Shown: positions 1 through 7,375, counted from the stretch's first letter. The stretch: 15,478 bases of DNA from a bacterium (GCA_027073795.1 JALTEW010000486.1:1-15478), one strand, 5' to 3'. A program made the numbers and translations. The notes: generated by a model not told the origin, from the letters alone.

Positions 1-2
1 TC

Positions 3-431
3 AAATCCAATGCTATTGTTCTCGTGTCCATGGCGCTGCTCTCAACCTCAACGGTGTTTGGTTTGGTTCACGGGCTTCACCACCTTAAGGTTCCAAACAA
101 ACTGGTTCACCTCTTCTTTTTTAGTTTCCGCTACATCCACGTCATACACACGGAATACCACAAAATCACCAATGCCATGAAGGCGCGGGGGTTCGAACCA
201 GGAACAAGCCTTCATACCTACAAAACCTATGCCTATCTCCTGGGGACTCTCTTCATCAAGAGCTCCGAGCGTTCAAAACGGGTTTATCAAGCCATGATCT
301 GTCGGGGATTCGACGGAACGTTCTGGGTATTTCAACATTTCTCCTTCCGGAAACGAGACCTCCTTGCCTTGGTGTTTATGGGAACCTATGTTTTGTTTTT
401 GGCGTTGATGCAATGGGGAGCAAGGTATTGA
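3..431 (+). CDS. cbiQ: CbiQ-type ECF transporter transmembrane protein (EcfT), 3' part only
   Basis: The reading frame is open to the left edge of the window, so this is the C-terminal part of a longer gene (GTG and ATG codons near position 24 are internal). The product is an EcfT/CbiQ transmembrane subunit, which couples ATP hydrolysis to the substrate-binding component of an energy-coupling-factor importer in the inner membrane. The family's two coupling motifs are visible: MKARGF and, about 40 residues later, MICRGF. A hydrophobic C-terminal helix (LLALVFMGTYVLFLALM) follows. The gene overlaps the downstream ATPase gene by 19 bases, as expected for a cbiMNQO- or nikMNQO-type operon. The substrate is most likely cobalt or nickel, but the substrate-specific subunits lie outside the window, so the metal is inferred. 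Confidence 0.85.
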   Translation, partial: KSNAIVLVSMALLSTSTVFGLVHGLHHLKVPNKLVHLFFFSFRYIHVIHTEYHKITNAMKARGFEPGTSLHTYKTYAYLLGTLFIKSSERSKRVYQAMICRGFDGTFWVFQHFSFRKRDLLALVFMGTYVLFLALMQWGARY

Positions 432-1072
432 TTAAGCTAAAAAACATCAGTTTTGAATACCCAAACGGGCGTAAGGTCTTTAAAAATCTAAGTCTTCATG
501 TACGAAAAGGCGACCGCATAGGAATCATCGGCCCAAACGGCAGCGGCAAGACGACCCTGCTTCATCTTATCGTGGGGCTGATTAAACCGGCCGGTGGTGA
601 TATCACCATACTTGGAAAATCCCGGGAGAGTGAAAAGGACTATCGCGAGGTTCGAAAACGGGTGGGGCTTCTGTTTCAAGACCCGGAAGACCAGCTTTTC
701 TGTCCCACAGTTGCGGAGGATGTGGCCTTTGGACCCCTGAATCTGAGGAAGCCAAAGGATGAAGTGCGCCGAGTCGTTGAGCAAACGCTGAACGAACTTG
801 GCCTCGAGGGATTTGAGAACCGAGTCACCTACAACCTCTCAGGCGGCGAGAAGAAACTCGTCTCTCTCGCAACGATCTTTGCGATGGACCCTGAGGTATT
901 GCTGCTGGACGAGCCAACGACCGGGCTTGATGAAATGGCCACACAAATCATCGAGGACATTCTCCTTCAAAAAGCCCATACCTACGTCATCGTGAGCCAC
1001 CAGCGGGAGGTGTTAGAAAAAATAACGCATGATATCTACAAAATGGATAAAGGCACTCTGAGAAAGTTATAA
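413..1072 (+). CDS. cbiO: CbiO-type ECF transporter ATP-binding protein
   Basis: This is the ABC ATPase partner of the preceding EcfT subunit, acting on the cytoplasmic face of the inner membrane. In the 219-residue product one sees Walker A GPNGSGKT (40-47), the Q-loop region FQDPEDQLF (88-96) typical of CbiO/EcfA proteins, the ABC signature LSGGEKK (142-148), Walker B LLLDEP (163-168) and the switch histidine in SHQ (195-197). At 219 residues it lacks the longer C-terminal extension of many EcfA proteins. That fits a homodimeric CbiO/NikO of a metal transporter. The start is ambiguous: ATG at 413 overlaps cbiQ by 19 bases and has no good ribosome site. An in-frame TTG at 428 overlaps the cbiQ stop (TTGA) with GGGGAG about seven bases upstream. 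Function is secure at the ATPase level; cobalt versus nickel is not resolved. Confidence 0.88.
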   Translation: MGSKVLIKLKNISFEYPNGRKVFKNLSLHVRKGDRIGIIGPNGSGKTTLLHLIVGLIKPAGGDITILGKSRESEKDYREVRKRVGLLFQDPEDQLFCPTVAEDVAFGPLNLRKPKDEVRRVVEQTLNELGLEGFENRVTYNLSGGEKKLVSLATIFAMDPEVLLLDEPTTGLDEMATQIIEDILLQKAHTYVIVSHQREVLEKITHDIYKMDKGTLRKL

Positions 1073-1076
1073 AAAT

Positions 1077-1106
1077 TTTACAAGAATCGTGATATGTTGT
1101 TATCAG
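1077..1106 (+). promoter_or_regulatory. Possible sigma70-type promoter for exbB-exbD-tonB
   Basis: In the 62-base gap between cbiO and exbB there is TTTACA (1077-1082, five of six bases of the -35 consensus), an 18-base spacer, and TATCAG (1101-1106, four of six of the -10 consensus). The exbB ribosome site AAAGG follows shortly before the ATG at 1135. This could give the exbBD-tonB genes their own transcript, but the -10 is weak and read-through from cbiQO is just as possible. Confidence 0.25.
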
Positions 1107-1134
1107 GTTTAAAATAAAATTAAAAGGATAGAAT

Positions 1135-1776
1135 ATGGTTTCGCTTTTTCAAAGGGGGGGGCCTGTTATGATCCCCCTGCTGATATGCAGCTTGTTCGCC
1201 GTGGCGTTTATCGTAGAGCGGTTTGTTTTCTGGGTTCGCCTGAACCGCTTCAGAGACAAAAAGCTGGTCTCTAAAATCCTGGACTTGTGTGATGAGGGGA
1301 AATTTGAAGAGGCCTACGAGGTAGGTAAAAAGAGCAAGGACTTCGTGGTCTACGTTCTCTTAAATGGAATCGCCCACCGGGCCTACTCCATGGAAGGCGC
1401 CATGGAGGCGGCATTGGAACGGGTCATCAAAGAGATGAGCAAGAACCTGATGATTTTGGACACCCTTATTACCTTGTCCCCCTTGCTGGGGATTTTCGGA
1501 ACGGTTACAGGCATCATTTTCTCCTTCGACATGCTGGGCAAGATGGGGATTGAACGACCTCAGGTTGTCTCTCTTGGAATCGCCCAGGCCCTGATTACCA
1601 CCGCCTTCGGCCTGGCCATCGCCATGCCAACTCTGATTTTTTACAATTATTTCATCTCACGGGTAAATCACGCGGCGAAAGAGATTGAGAAAAACGCCAA
1701 TATCCTCTCCTTGATAGGCGAGAGGCGGTCTTTTGAGAACAAGAAAGAGGAGAACAAAACCCATGATCAAGGTTAA
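1135..1776 (+). CDS. exbB: ExbB/TolQ/MotA-family proton channel protein
   Basis: ExbB forms the pentameric inner-membrane scaffold of the ExbB-ExbD-TonB complex, which uses the proton motive force to power TonB-dependent outer-membrane import. The 213-residue product has the family layout: TM1 at about 10-34, a cytoplasmic region, TM2 at about 112-133 containing SPLLGIFGTVTGIIFSF, and TM3 at about 147-172 containing GIAQALITTAFGLAIAMP. The conserved threonines of TM2 and TM3 are present. The TM3 position that is glutamate in E. coli ExbB (Glu176, in GIAEAL) is glutamine here (Gln151). The ATG is preceded by AAAAGGATAGAAT, a reasonable ribosome site. The last 14 bases overlap exbD, indicating translational coupling. 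TolQ is the main alternative, but the downstream gene is a TonB, not a TolA. Confidence 0.92.
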   Translation: MVSLFQRGGPVMIPLLICSLFAVAFIVERFVFWVRLNRFRDKKLVSKILDLCDEGKFEEAYEVGKKSKDFVVYVLLNGIAHRAYSMEGAMEAALERVIKEMSKNLMILDTLITLSPLLGIFGTVTGIIFSFDMLGKMGIERPQVVSLGIAQALITTAFGLAIAMPTLIFYNYFISRVNHAAKEIEKNANILSLIGERRSFENKKEENKTHDQG

Positions 1777-2167
1777 GACCTTCGAACGCAGAGGAGCTCG
1801 GCTTGAAATGACGCCTCTTATGGACCTGATGTTTACCCTGCTTGTCTTTTTCATCTATTCCATGCTTTCCATGACCATCCACCATGGCATCCCACTAACC
1901 TTGCCCGAGGCAAAAAGTGCAAAGATAGAAAAACATCAAAATATTGAGGTTTCCATTACCAAAACTGGGCATATCTTTGTGAACAAGCGCCAGGTAGAGC
2001 TTAAAGATATAGCCCATGAGATTCTCTCAACCTGCAAAGACCTTAAGAAGACAACGGTTCTGATCAGCGGGGATAGCGCCGTGTCATACGAAAGAATCAT
2101 GCAGGTTTTGGATACTCTCAGGACCCATGGTATTTCGGATGTTGTATTAGAAACTCGACATGAATGA
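1763..2167 (+). CDS. exbD: ExbD/TolR-family biopolymer transport protein
   Basis: ExbD sits inside the ExbB pore with one transmembrane helix and a periplasmic domain, and carries the proton-translocating aspartate. The 134-residue product shows this directly: a short cytoplasmic N-terminus, then EMTPLMDLMFTLLVFFIYS, in which Asp21 is the expected protonatable residue, and a periplasmic domain of about 95 residues ending in the VLDTLRTHGISDVVL segment typical of ExbD/TolR. I chose ATG 1763 because AGGAG lies ten bases upstream. An in-frame TTG at 1733 would add ten basic residues but has no comparable support. It overlaps exbB by 14 bases and tonB by 8, so the three proteins are probably made together. 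Confidence 0.92.
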   Translation: MIKVKTFERRGARLEMTPLMDLMFTLLVFFIYSMLSMTIHHGIPLTLPEAKSAKIEKHQNIEVSITKTGHIFVNKRQVELKDIAHEILSTCKDLKKTTVLISGDSAVSYERIMQVLDTLRTHGISDVVLETRHE

Positions 2168-2939
2168 AGCATTGTACACCTGGTATCCCTACCGCAAGAC
2201 GCTGGTTTTGAGTTTCCTTTTTGCATTCTGCTTTCACGCCACTCTTTTTGCCTTTGTCCACCGTCTTCCCTCTCTGGGAAAGCTGCAGGTCAGCCCGCCC
2301 GAAAGGATAATGGTACATCTCCGTCAAGCACCTTCGGCAAGGAGCGTTTCCCTTGACCTTCGCAAGGTAAAACCTGCTTGCTTCTTCCCGGCGATTCCCC
2401 CTGTAAAAAAGGTGAAAAAGGTTCTCCCGAAAGAAAAAAAGGTGGTAAAACCGGTCAGCCGCAAGACAGTTCCAAAAAAGGCAAAAAGACCGGCCCCGAA
2501 AAAAATAAAGCCCATGAACACCATATCGGAACAGCCTGAATTGAAGGAAGCATGGATTGACCGAGTGGTTAACACCGCTGTGCCCGGCATATACGCCCCG
2601 CGCGTTGCGTCGCCGCCTACAAGGCAGGGAACCGGTGTGAAGGGTTCTCCAGCCCCTCAAAAGAGGGAGGTGGCCTACCCCGATTACGGGAAGAATCCGG
2701 AGCTTGGCTATCCCCCGTTTGCCCTGCGAAGAGGATTCGAGGGTCGGGTTGTTTTAAGGGTTCTGGTGAGTAAAGAGGGGCAGGCCCTCAAGGTAACCTT
2801 GGCGAAATCAAGTGGCCACGCCATCCTTGACAGAGCTGCCATCAAGGCTGTTAGGGAATGGATATTCAAACCGGGAAAACTGAACGGCGTTCCCATCGAT
2901 ATGTGGGTTAAGGTCCCGGTGGTGTATGAGTTGAGATAA
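2160..2939 (+). CDS. tonB: TonB-family energy transducer
   Basis: TonB spans the periplasm and passes energy from ExbBD to the TonB box of outer-membrane receptors. The 259-residue product has an N-terminal membrane anchor (about 14-33, containing His26), a central region rich in Lys, Pro and Val (about 75-125) that resembles the extended TonB linker, and a C-terminal TonB domain (about 183-258). That domain holds YPPFALRRGFEGRVVLRVLV, the DRAAIKAVREWIFKPG helix-strand and the closing VPVVYEL strand. The serine-histidine spacing of the E. coli anchor (SxxxH) is not reproduced: Ser18 and His26 are eight residues apart. The ATG at 2160 overlaps exbD by eight bases and lacks a clear ribosome site, so coupled translation is likely. 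No TonB-dependent receptor gene is visible in the window. Confidence 0.92.
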   Translation: MNEALYTWYPYRKTLVLSFLFAFCFHATLFAFVHRLPSLGKLQVSPPERIMVHLRQAPSARSVSLDLRKVKPACFFPAIPPVKKVKKVLPKEKKVVKPVSRKTVPKKAKRPAPKKIKPMNTISEQPELKEAWIDRVVNTAVPGIYAPRVASPPTRQGTGVKGSPAPQKREVAYPDYGKNPELGYPPFALRRGFEGRVVLRVLVSKEGQALKVTLAKSSGHAILDRAAIKAVREWIFKPGKLNGVPIDMWVKVPVVYELR

Positions 2940-3042
2940 AAAATAGGATAAAAAGCACTGGGCAAAGGGCAAGAAAACAAATTTATATCTCACGTTTCCC
3001 TGTTTCATACAGGACTTTGTGAATCCCTCCCCAATGTCAAGA

Positions 3043-3084
3043 CAAAAGACAGGCTTCTTTAAGGTGGATTAATTCAGCCTGTCT
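3043..3084 (-). terminator. Probable Rho-independent terminator downstream of plsY
   Basis: Perfect nine-base inverted repeats (AGACAGGCT at 3047-3055 and AGCCTGTCT at 3076-3084) enclose a 20-base AT-rich loop. Read on the minus strand, the stem is followed at once by TTTTGTC, so it is oriented to end transcription coming from plsY, whose stop lies about 105 bases upstream. On the plus strand no T-run follows, so it is a poor terminator for tonB. The long loop and short T-run lower confidence. Confidence 0.45.
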
Positions 3085-3188
3085 GTTATCGTTTCTGGCT
3101 CCCCAAAGTATACCTCATGGGGGGTCCTGTAGTTTTTCGCTCCGATGAAGTTTCAGGAAATGATTGATTTACCCTTTGCCTTTCGCCT

Positions 3189-3767
3189 TTACGTTTCACT
3201 TTTCTTCCCCAATCTCGATTCCGTTCCGTTCAGGATTCGTCGGATGTTTGCATGATGCTTAATAATGATCAGAAACGCCATGAGGCAGGCAAAGAGAATG
3301 AACGGGCGTGGGTAACCCCAGGTCCAGCCCCAGAGGGGCAGGAAGGCACTGGCCGTAATAGAGCCAACTGAGACCATACGTGTGATCCACGCGGCTACGA
3401 GAAAACAGAGGAGTGCGAGAAGCAGGGCCTTGGGCATGAGAATGAGTATAACGCCGATGGCGGTAGCCACCCCCTTGCCACCCCTGAATTTCAGGTAAAG
3501 AGGAAACAGATGTCCCAGGAAGGCGCTGAAGCCGACCAGGGCGACGAGATAAAGGTTGTCGAGAACAAGGGTTGCAACGAGGGTGGGAATGAGTCCCTTG
3601 AGGATATCAAAGAGAAGGGTGATGACTCCCAGAGTCTTCCCTCCACTGCGCATCACATTGGTAGCACCAATGTTGCCGCTGCCTATCTTCCGGGGATCCG
3701 GCGCGCCGGTTATCTTGGCGAGGACGAGACCGCACGGGACAGATCCCAAAAGATACCCAAAGATCAC
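3189..3767 (-). CDS. plsY: Acyl-phosphate:glycerol-3-phosphate acyltransferase PlsY
   Basis: PlsY is the integral membrane enzyme that transfers an acyl group from acyl-phosphate to glycerol-3-phosphate, giving lysophosphatidic acid, the first step of phospholipid synthesis. All three signature loops are present (numbered from the GTG): SGNIGATNV (30-38), GHLFPLYLKFRGGKGVAT (85-102) and KHHANIRRILNGTESRLG (170-187), separated by hydrophobic helices. The only conventional start in frame is GTG 3767, which gives 192 residues but begins unusually close to the GYLLGSVP motif and has no good ribosome site. Nine codons upstream an in-frame ATA (3794) sits six bases after GGGAGGA, so translation may really begin there (201 residues). 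It lies about 70-100 bases after the molybdopterin gene on the same strand. Function is confident; the start is not. Confidence 0.94.
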   Translation of the reverse strand: MIFGYLLGSVPCGLVLAKITGAPDPRKIGSGNIGATNVMRSGGKTLGVITLLFDILKGLIPTLVATLVLDNLYLVALVGFSAFLGHLFPLYLKFRGGKGVATAIGVILILMPKALLLALLCFLVAAWITRMVSVGSITASAFLPLWGWTWGYPRPFILFACLMAFLIIIKHHANIRRILNGTESRLGKKSET

Positions 3768-3800
3768 TAGGCCAAGTCCACTAGCCGTCGCTATCTGACT

Positions 3801-3807
3801 TCCTCCC
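3801..3807 (-). promoter_or_regulatory. Strong Shine-Dalgarno site that supports an AUA start for plsY
   Basis: On the minus strand, GGGAGGA lies here and is followed after six bases (AGTCAG) by ATA at 3794-3792, in frame with plsY. The frame has no ATG, and its only GTG is at 3767, 34 bases from this site and too far to use it. An in-frame stop at 3815-3813 lies upstream, so the protein cannot begin further out. The site therefore argues for initiation at AUA, a rare but known start codon. Confidence 0.5.
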
Positions 3808-3864
3808 TTGTTTCAGTGGTTTCTTTTCAGTTACCACCAAATGGAGGCCGTTTCAAGGGTACGC

Positions 3865-5976
3865 TTATGCTTTTGATTTGTAGATCTTGCAGCACAACCC
3901 ACGGAGGTTCGTTGAGCCGAGTTCCGGATTGTAGGGTGGGGCATCACCGGTCAGGATGTTCACATTGGCCGTGCGCCAGCCAAATTCCTCAGCGGGCCCC
4001 GCTTCCGGGAACCACCACGCGTAATCGACGCCGAGGACCTTAGGATGGATTTCATCGCTGATGCGTGCCGTCTGTTGGATAGCACCCTTGGGTGTTTCAA
4101 TCGTGACGGAATCCCCGTCGCTAATACCATGGGCAAGGGCCGTTTCAGGGTGGATCAAAACAAATGGCTTGGGATGGAGGACCCGAAGAGAAGAGACCTG
4201 CCTTCCGCCCGAATGGCGGTAAGCGGCGGATTTCCAGGTCGTAAAGATGTAGGGATATTCCCTGGCCAGTTCTGGCCGCGAGAAAGGGGTTTCCGGTGGT
4301 TCGATGTAGTTGGGAAGGGGGTCGAATCCCCAGGATTTTAACTGTTCACTGTAAAGTTCGACCTTACGGGTAGGGGTCTCAAATCCGTTTGCCTCGTAGT
4401 CACGGTAATGAAGCGTGCCTGGGATAAAGCCGATATGGCTTAATTCAGCGAAGGTGAGACCGTAAGGTTTCAGGATGAAATCGAGACAGGCCTGCTCCGT
4501 TTCCCAGAAGGCGTCCCCGAAACCGAGACGTTGAGCCAGGCCCTGAAGGATTTCGTAGTCGGAACGGCAGTCGGGTCGGCGTACGCATTGGCGTTGGGCA
4601 CTCAGGACCGGGTAGGAATAGGGGGGTGTCACGATGCTGTCAAATTCCAGGTAGGTGGCGGCAGGGAGGACAATGTCTGCCATCGCCGCCGTGGGGGTCA
4701 TAAAGTGTTCGGCAACGGCAAAAAAGTCCAGTTTTTTCAGGGCAGCGTAGACCCGCTTTGCGTTGCTGTAATTGGTGAGGGGATTCCCCCCTTGGTTGAA
4801 AAGCACACGGATGGGGGTGGGAGTTTCCTCAATGATGGCGTGAATGAGATCCTGGGGTTGCAAGTAGCGGATCATGGGAAGTGGCCGCTGTTCCGGGTCA
4901 CCAGCGCGGTTTTCAAACACCTCTTGGGGCATTGCGTCCCAGGCCTCAAGTTCAGGGGATCTCCTCCCGCGCAGGGGGAAGCGGGAAGGCTTGACCTCTC
5001 CCCCGGGAATTCCCAGGTTTCCAGTGACAGCCCGGAGAAGGCAGATGGCTCGCGCCGTTTGAAAGCTGTTAACCCCGTGGTCGATGAGATTTCCCCACTG
5101 GATCGCGGCGGGTTTTGATCGGGCGTAGAGGCGGGCAGCAGCGGCGATCTTATCTTTTGGGACCCAGGTCACGGCTTCCACCCTTTCCGGAGAGGTGGCA
5201 GCACAATGCTCACGGAGCTTGTCAAATCCCGTCGTCCATCGTTCCACGAAGGCGTGATCGAACAGGCCTTCCGAAATTATCGTGTTAAGCATTCCGAGGG
5301 CCAGAAGCAGGTCGGTTCCCGGCCGTGGCTGCAGCCAGATATCCGCTTCAGCGGCGAGTGTCGTCTTTCGGGTATCAATGACGATAAGGCGGGCTCCTCG
5401 TTCCCTTGCCTGGAGAAGCCGCTCGTGGGCGTGAAAAAGGGTTGCGTCAATATTTTTTGCCCACACGATGATACATCGCGGAGGAAAATCGTAATCAGGA
5501 ATGGCATAAAATCCATAAGTGAGTTTCGAGGCCGCCACCCGGGGGACGAAGCAGACATGTCCTTGCCAGGCCACATTTGGGGATCCGAAGTGATTGGCAA
5601 ATCTGGCCAGGTAGCTGTCCTGGAGCCCCTTGGCCGCCCCATGGGCAAAGGCCACGGAGGGTGCGCCAATTGTTTTCTTGGCATGGGCAAGCCGCTCCGC
5701 GATGGTATCAAGGGCTTCATCCCAGGAGACCTGCTCCCAGTTCCCGCTCCCTCGTGGCCCCTTCCTTTTCAGAGGCTGTGTCAGCCGATCAGGATGGGTA
5801 AGCAGCTCGAGAGACGCCTGACCCTTTGGACAGAGTTTCCCTTTGTTTAAAGGGTGTTCAGGATCTCCCTCGATATGAACAGGTATGCCGTCCTTCATGT
5901 GAATGAGGATTCCACACCCAATCGCGCACAAGCCACAGGTACTTTTGATGATTTCATACTCAGATGATGGATTCAT
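3865..5976 (-). CDS. Molybdopterin oxidoreductase (DMSO reductase superfamily, acetylene-hydratase-like group)
   Basis: This is a soluble 703-residue enzyme with a bis-MGD molybdenum or tungsten site and one [4Fe-4S] cluster. The cluster ligands are Cys14, Cys17, Cys21 and Cys49 (CGLCAIGC and LCPKG). The likely metal ligand is Cys142 in QGHVCFVPRVA, as in acetylene-hydratase-like and related anaerobic enzymes. The central region has the usual NQGGNPLTN and MADIVLPAATYLE stretches, and the C-terminal molybdopterin-dinucleotide-binding domain starts near 590. There is no Tat signal, so it should be cytoplasmic. The residue after the second cluster cysteine is Ala18. In Pelobacter acetylene hydratase the catalytic Asp13 occupies that place, so acetylene hydration is not supported. 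The start is well placed, with GAGG six bases upstream. It follows the RDase-like gene by 130 bases. It is more GC-rich than the genes further right. Substrate unknown. Confidence 0.88.
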   Translation of the reverse strand: MNPSSEYEIIKSTCGLCAIGCGILIHMKDGIPVHIEGDPEHPLNKGKLCPKGQASLELLTHPDRLTQPLKRKGPRGSGNWEQVSWDEALDTIAERLAHAKKTIGAPSVAFAHGAAKGLQDSYLARFANHFGSPNVAWQGHVCFVPRVAASKLTYGFYAIPDYDFPPRCIIVWAKNIDATLFHAHERLLQARERGARLIVIDTRKTTLAAEADIWLQPRPGTDLLLALGMLNTIISEGLFDHAFVERWTTGFDKLREHCAATSPERVEAVTWVPKDKIAAAARLYARSKPAAIQWGNLIDHGVNSFQTARAICLLRAVTGNLGIPGGEVKPSRFPLRGRRSPELEAWDAMPQEVFENRAGDPEQRPLPMIRYLQPQDLIHAIIEETPTPIRVLFNQGGNPLTNYSNAKRVYAALKKLDFFAVAEHFMTPTAAMADIVLPAATYLEFDSIVTPPYSYPVLSAQRQCVRRPDCRSDYEILQGLAQRLGFGDAFWETEQACLDFILKPYGLTFAELSHIGFIPGTLHYRDYEANGFETPTRKVELYSEQLKSWGFDPLPNYIEPPETPFSRPELAREYPYIFTTWKSAAYRHSGGRQVSSLRVLHPKPFVLIHPETALAHGISDGDSVTIETPKGAIQQTARISDEIHPKVLGVDYAWWFPEAGPAEEFGWRTANVNILTGDAPPYNPELGSTNLRGLCCKIYKSKA

Positions 5977-6106
5977 TTTTTACCTCGTGTTCTAAAAAGG
6001 TTTAAACGTAAAAAATGTCTCTTTAACATGGTGCGGTTATCCTTTTTTATCTGTCGTGGTTGATGTTACATGTTAGGTTGAAATAGGTAACAAATTAAAA
6101 GGGACC

Positions 6107-7315
6107 TTAGCGATTTTCTATACCGAAGGGCGCCACCTCCATTTCCCAAACTACCGAGGGATCCAGCACCTCGTAGTGGCTCTGGGTGAATGGGCAAACC
6201 GCCTGACAGGCAGTACAGGATGCCCCGGAATCGATCCAGTAGTTCAAACAGGCCTTGCCGTTGACATACCACTTCAACGCCCCTGGGTTTCCTGTTTCAA
6301 CGGGAGGTTCCGTGGACCTCTTGTCAAACGAAATTGCCCCCACCTCGCATGTCTTCGCACAGCGCATGCAGTTTTCGCAAAACTCGGTGACCCCGAAGTC
6401 AATCGGCCTGTCCGGAATCAAGGGCATATCAGTCAAGACCTTTCCAATTCTTACACAGGCGCCAAACTCAGGCGTAATTAAAAGTCCGTTTCGCCCTAAT
6501 TGTCCCAAACCTGCATCGATGGCCATGGGGATACTCAATCCGGTACTGTTCTTGCAGGGAATGGCTGTATAACCCATGGTTCGGATTGCCTCAGCAAGGG
6601 CAACATCCGTGAGTCCCATTCTGGAGTAGCCAATGTTTGTCGCAACACTGGTGTCGACGGAGGATGAACCGATACTCGCCAAGATGTGGTTCAAATCCAT
6701 AATCGTTACAACTGCAAAGCGAACCCTGTCCGGGATAATCAATTCATTTTCCGTCTCGTCGGGTTCTTTGACATCTTTAAAAACAATTTTCTTGGTCAAG
6801 GGGGTATCTGGCGAATAGATGTTCCTGCATGTCTCGGCATATACCCATTTCCGGTTCAGTTTCGCAATCCCCACCCGATTGGCGCCAAGAAAACGCGCTA
6901 TCTGCTTGACCTTTTTTGTCAGGTCTCCTGGATCCGGGTCTGACTCCGGGTTTCCCTGAAAGGGGGGCGGCACATTGATTGGCTTCCAACTCAGGAATCC
7001 TTCGTTTTCATGTCCTTCCCCGTATGGCATGGTCAACCTGTTCCATGTTGAGGCGCCTACCCACAGGGCGACGTGGGACCTGGCTTCCTTTACGCTTGCT
7101 ACGTGGACCTTGTCACCAATCTGGCCTTTTTTGTATTGCCCCAGCATTTTTTGACTCCAGACTTCGAACCAAGGACGTCCCAAGTCCTCTGAAACTTTTT
7201 TAAAGGCCATGTTCTTTTCAGAAAATCTTTTTAATTGTTTCCCTCTCACTCCATAGAGTTCTTCCGCGGATGCCTTTAGTTTTTTGATAGATTGTGGCAG
7301 TCTCTTTCTAGACAT
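6107..7315 (-). CDS. Reductive-dehalogenase-like cobalamin/iron-sulfur protein (cytoplasmic)
   Basis: The 402-residue product resembles the core of corrinoid-dependent reductive dehalogenases. It has the segment VGIAKLNRKWVY (148-159), the cobalamin-domain region with TNIGYSRMGLTDVALAEAIR and GLGQLGRNGLLITPEFG, then two ferredoxin-like clusters: Cys313/316/319/323 (CENCMRCAKTC) and Cys356/367/370/374 (CLNYW...CTACQAVCP). Unlike respiratory RdhA proteins it has no Tat signal, and no RdhB membrane anchor gene is nearby, so it should be soluble. It ends only 28 residues after the last cysteine. I chose ATG 7315 (AGGAG about nine bases upstream). An earlier ATG at 7375 would force translation through a strong hairpin. 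Dehalogenation is a family-level possibility; many such proteins have no known substrate. Epoxyqueuosine reductase (QueG) is a distant relative, but the length and motifs fit RdhA better. Confidence 0.82.
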   Translation of the reverse strand: MSRKRLPQSIKKLKASAEELYGVRGKQLKRFSEKNMAFKKVSEDLGRPWFEVWSQKMLGQYKKGQIGDKVHVASVKEARSHVALWVGASTWNRLTMPYGEGHENEGFLSWKPINVPPPFQGNPESDPDPGDLTKKVKQIARFLGANRVGIAKLNRKWVYAETCRNIYSPDTPLTKKIVFKDVKEPDETENELIIPDRVRFAVVTIMDLNHILASIGSSSVDTSVATNIGYSRMGLTDVALAEAIRTMGYTAIPCKNSTGLSIPMAIDAGLGQLGRNGLLITPEFGACVRIGKVLTDMPLIPDRPIDFGVTEFCENCMRCAKTCEVGAISFDKRSTEPPVETGNPGALKWYVNGKACLNYWIDSGASCTACQAVCPFTQSHYEVLDPSVVWEMEVAPFGIENR

Positions 7316-7338
7316 TATGGCTCTCCTCTCATTTATCG

Positions 7339-7375
7339 ATGAACCACCCCACCGCAAGCGGGCGGGGTGGTTCAT
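7339..7375. repeat. GC-rich palindromic repeat, copy A (between porin and RDase-like gene)
   Basis: GAACCACCCC (7341-7350) and GGGGTGGTTC (7364-7373) are perfect inverted arms around a core that holds a second small stem (CCGC and GCGG). The hairpin lies in the gap between the porin stop and the RDase-like start, in otherwise AT-rich DNA. No T-run follows on either strand, so it is not a classical intrinsic terminator. It could attenuate or stabilise the porin transcript. Positions 7339-7366 match the reverse complement of 8920-8947 at 26 of 28 bases. Confidence 0.8.

Noticed and set aside
2940..3188. A small gene or RNA between tonB and plsY
   Set aside because: Apart from the nine-base inverted repeat at 3047-3084 I see no ORF with a ribosome site and no recognisable RNA structure.
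4531..5850. Long plus-strand open frames (195 and 214 codons) opposite the molybdopterin gene
   Set aside because: They lie antisense to a gene with clear cofactor-binding motifs, have no recognisable domains, and are explained by the high GC content of that gene.
3865..5976. Naming the molybdopterin gene acetylene hydratase
   Set aside because: The catalytic Asp position after the second cluster Cys is Ala, and no biochemical context supports acetylene.
7341..7373. Intrinsic terminator after the porin gene
   Set aside because: The hairpin is strong but neither strand has a T-run after it, so I list it as a palindromic repeat.
7316..7375. Upstream ATG extension of the RDase-like protein
   Set aside because: It would translate straight through a strong palindrome that recurs elsewhere, and the internal ATG at 7315 has its own AGGAG.
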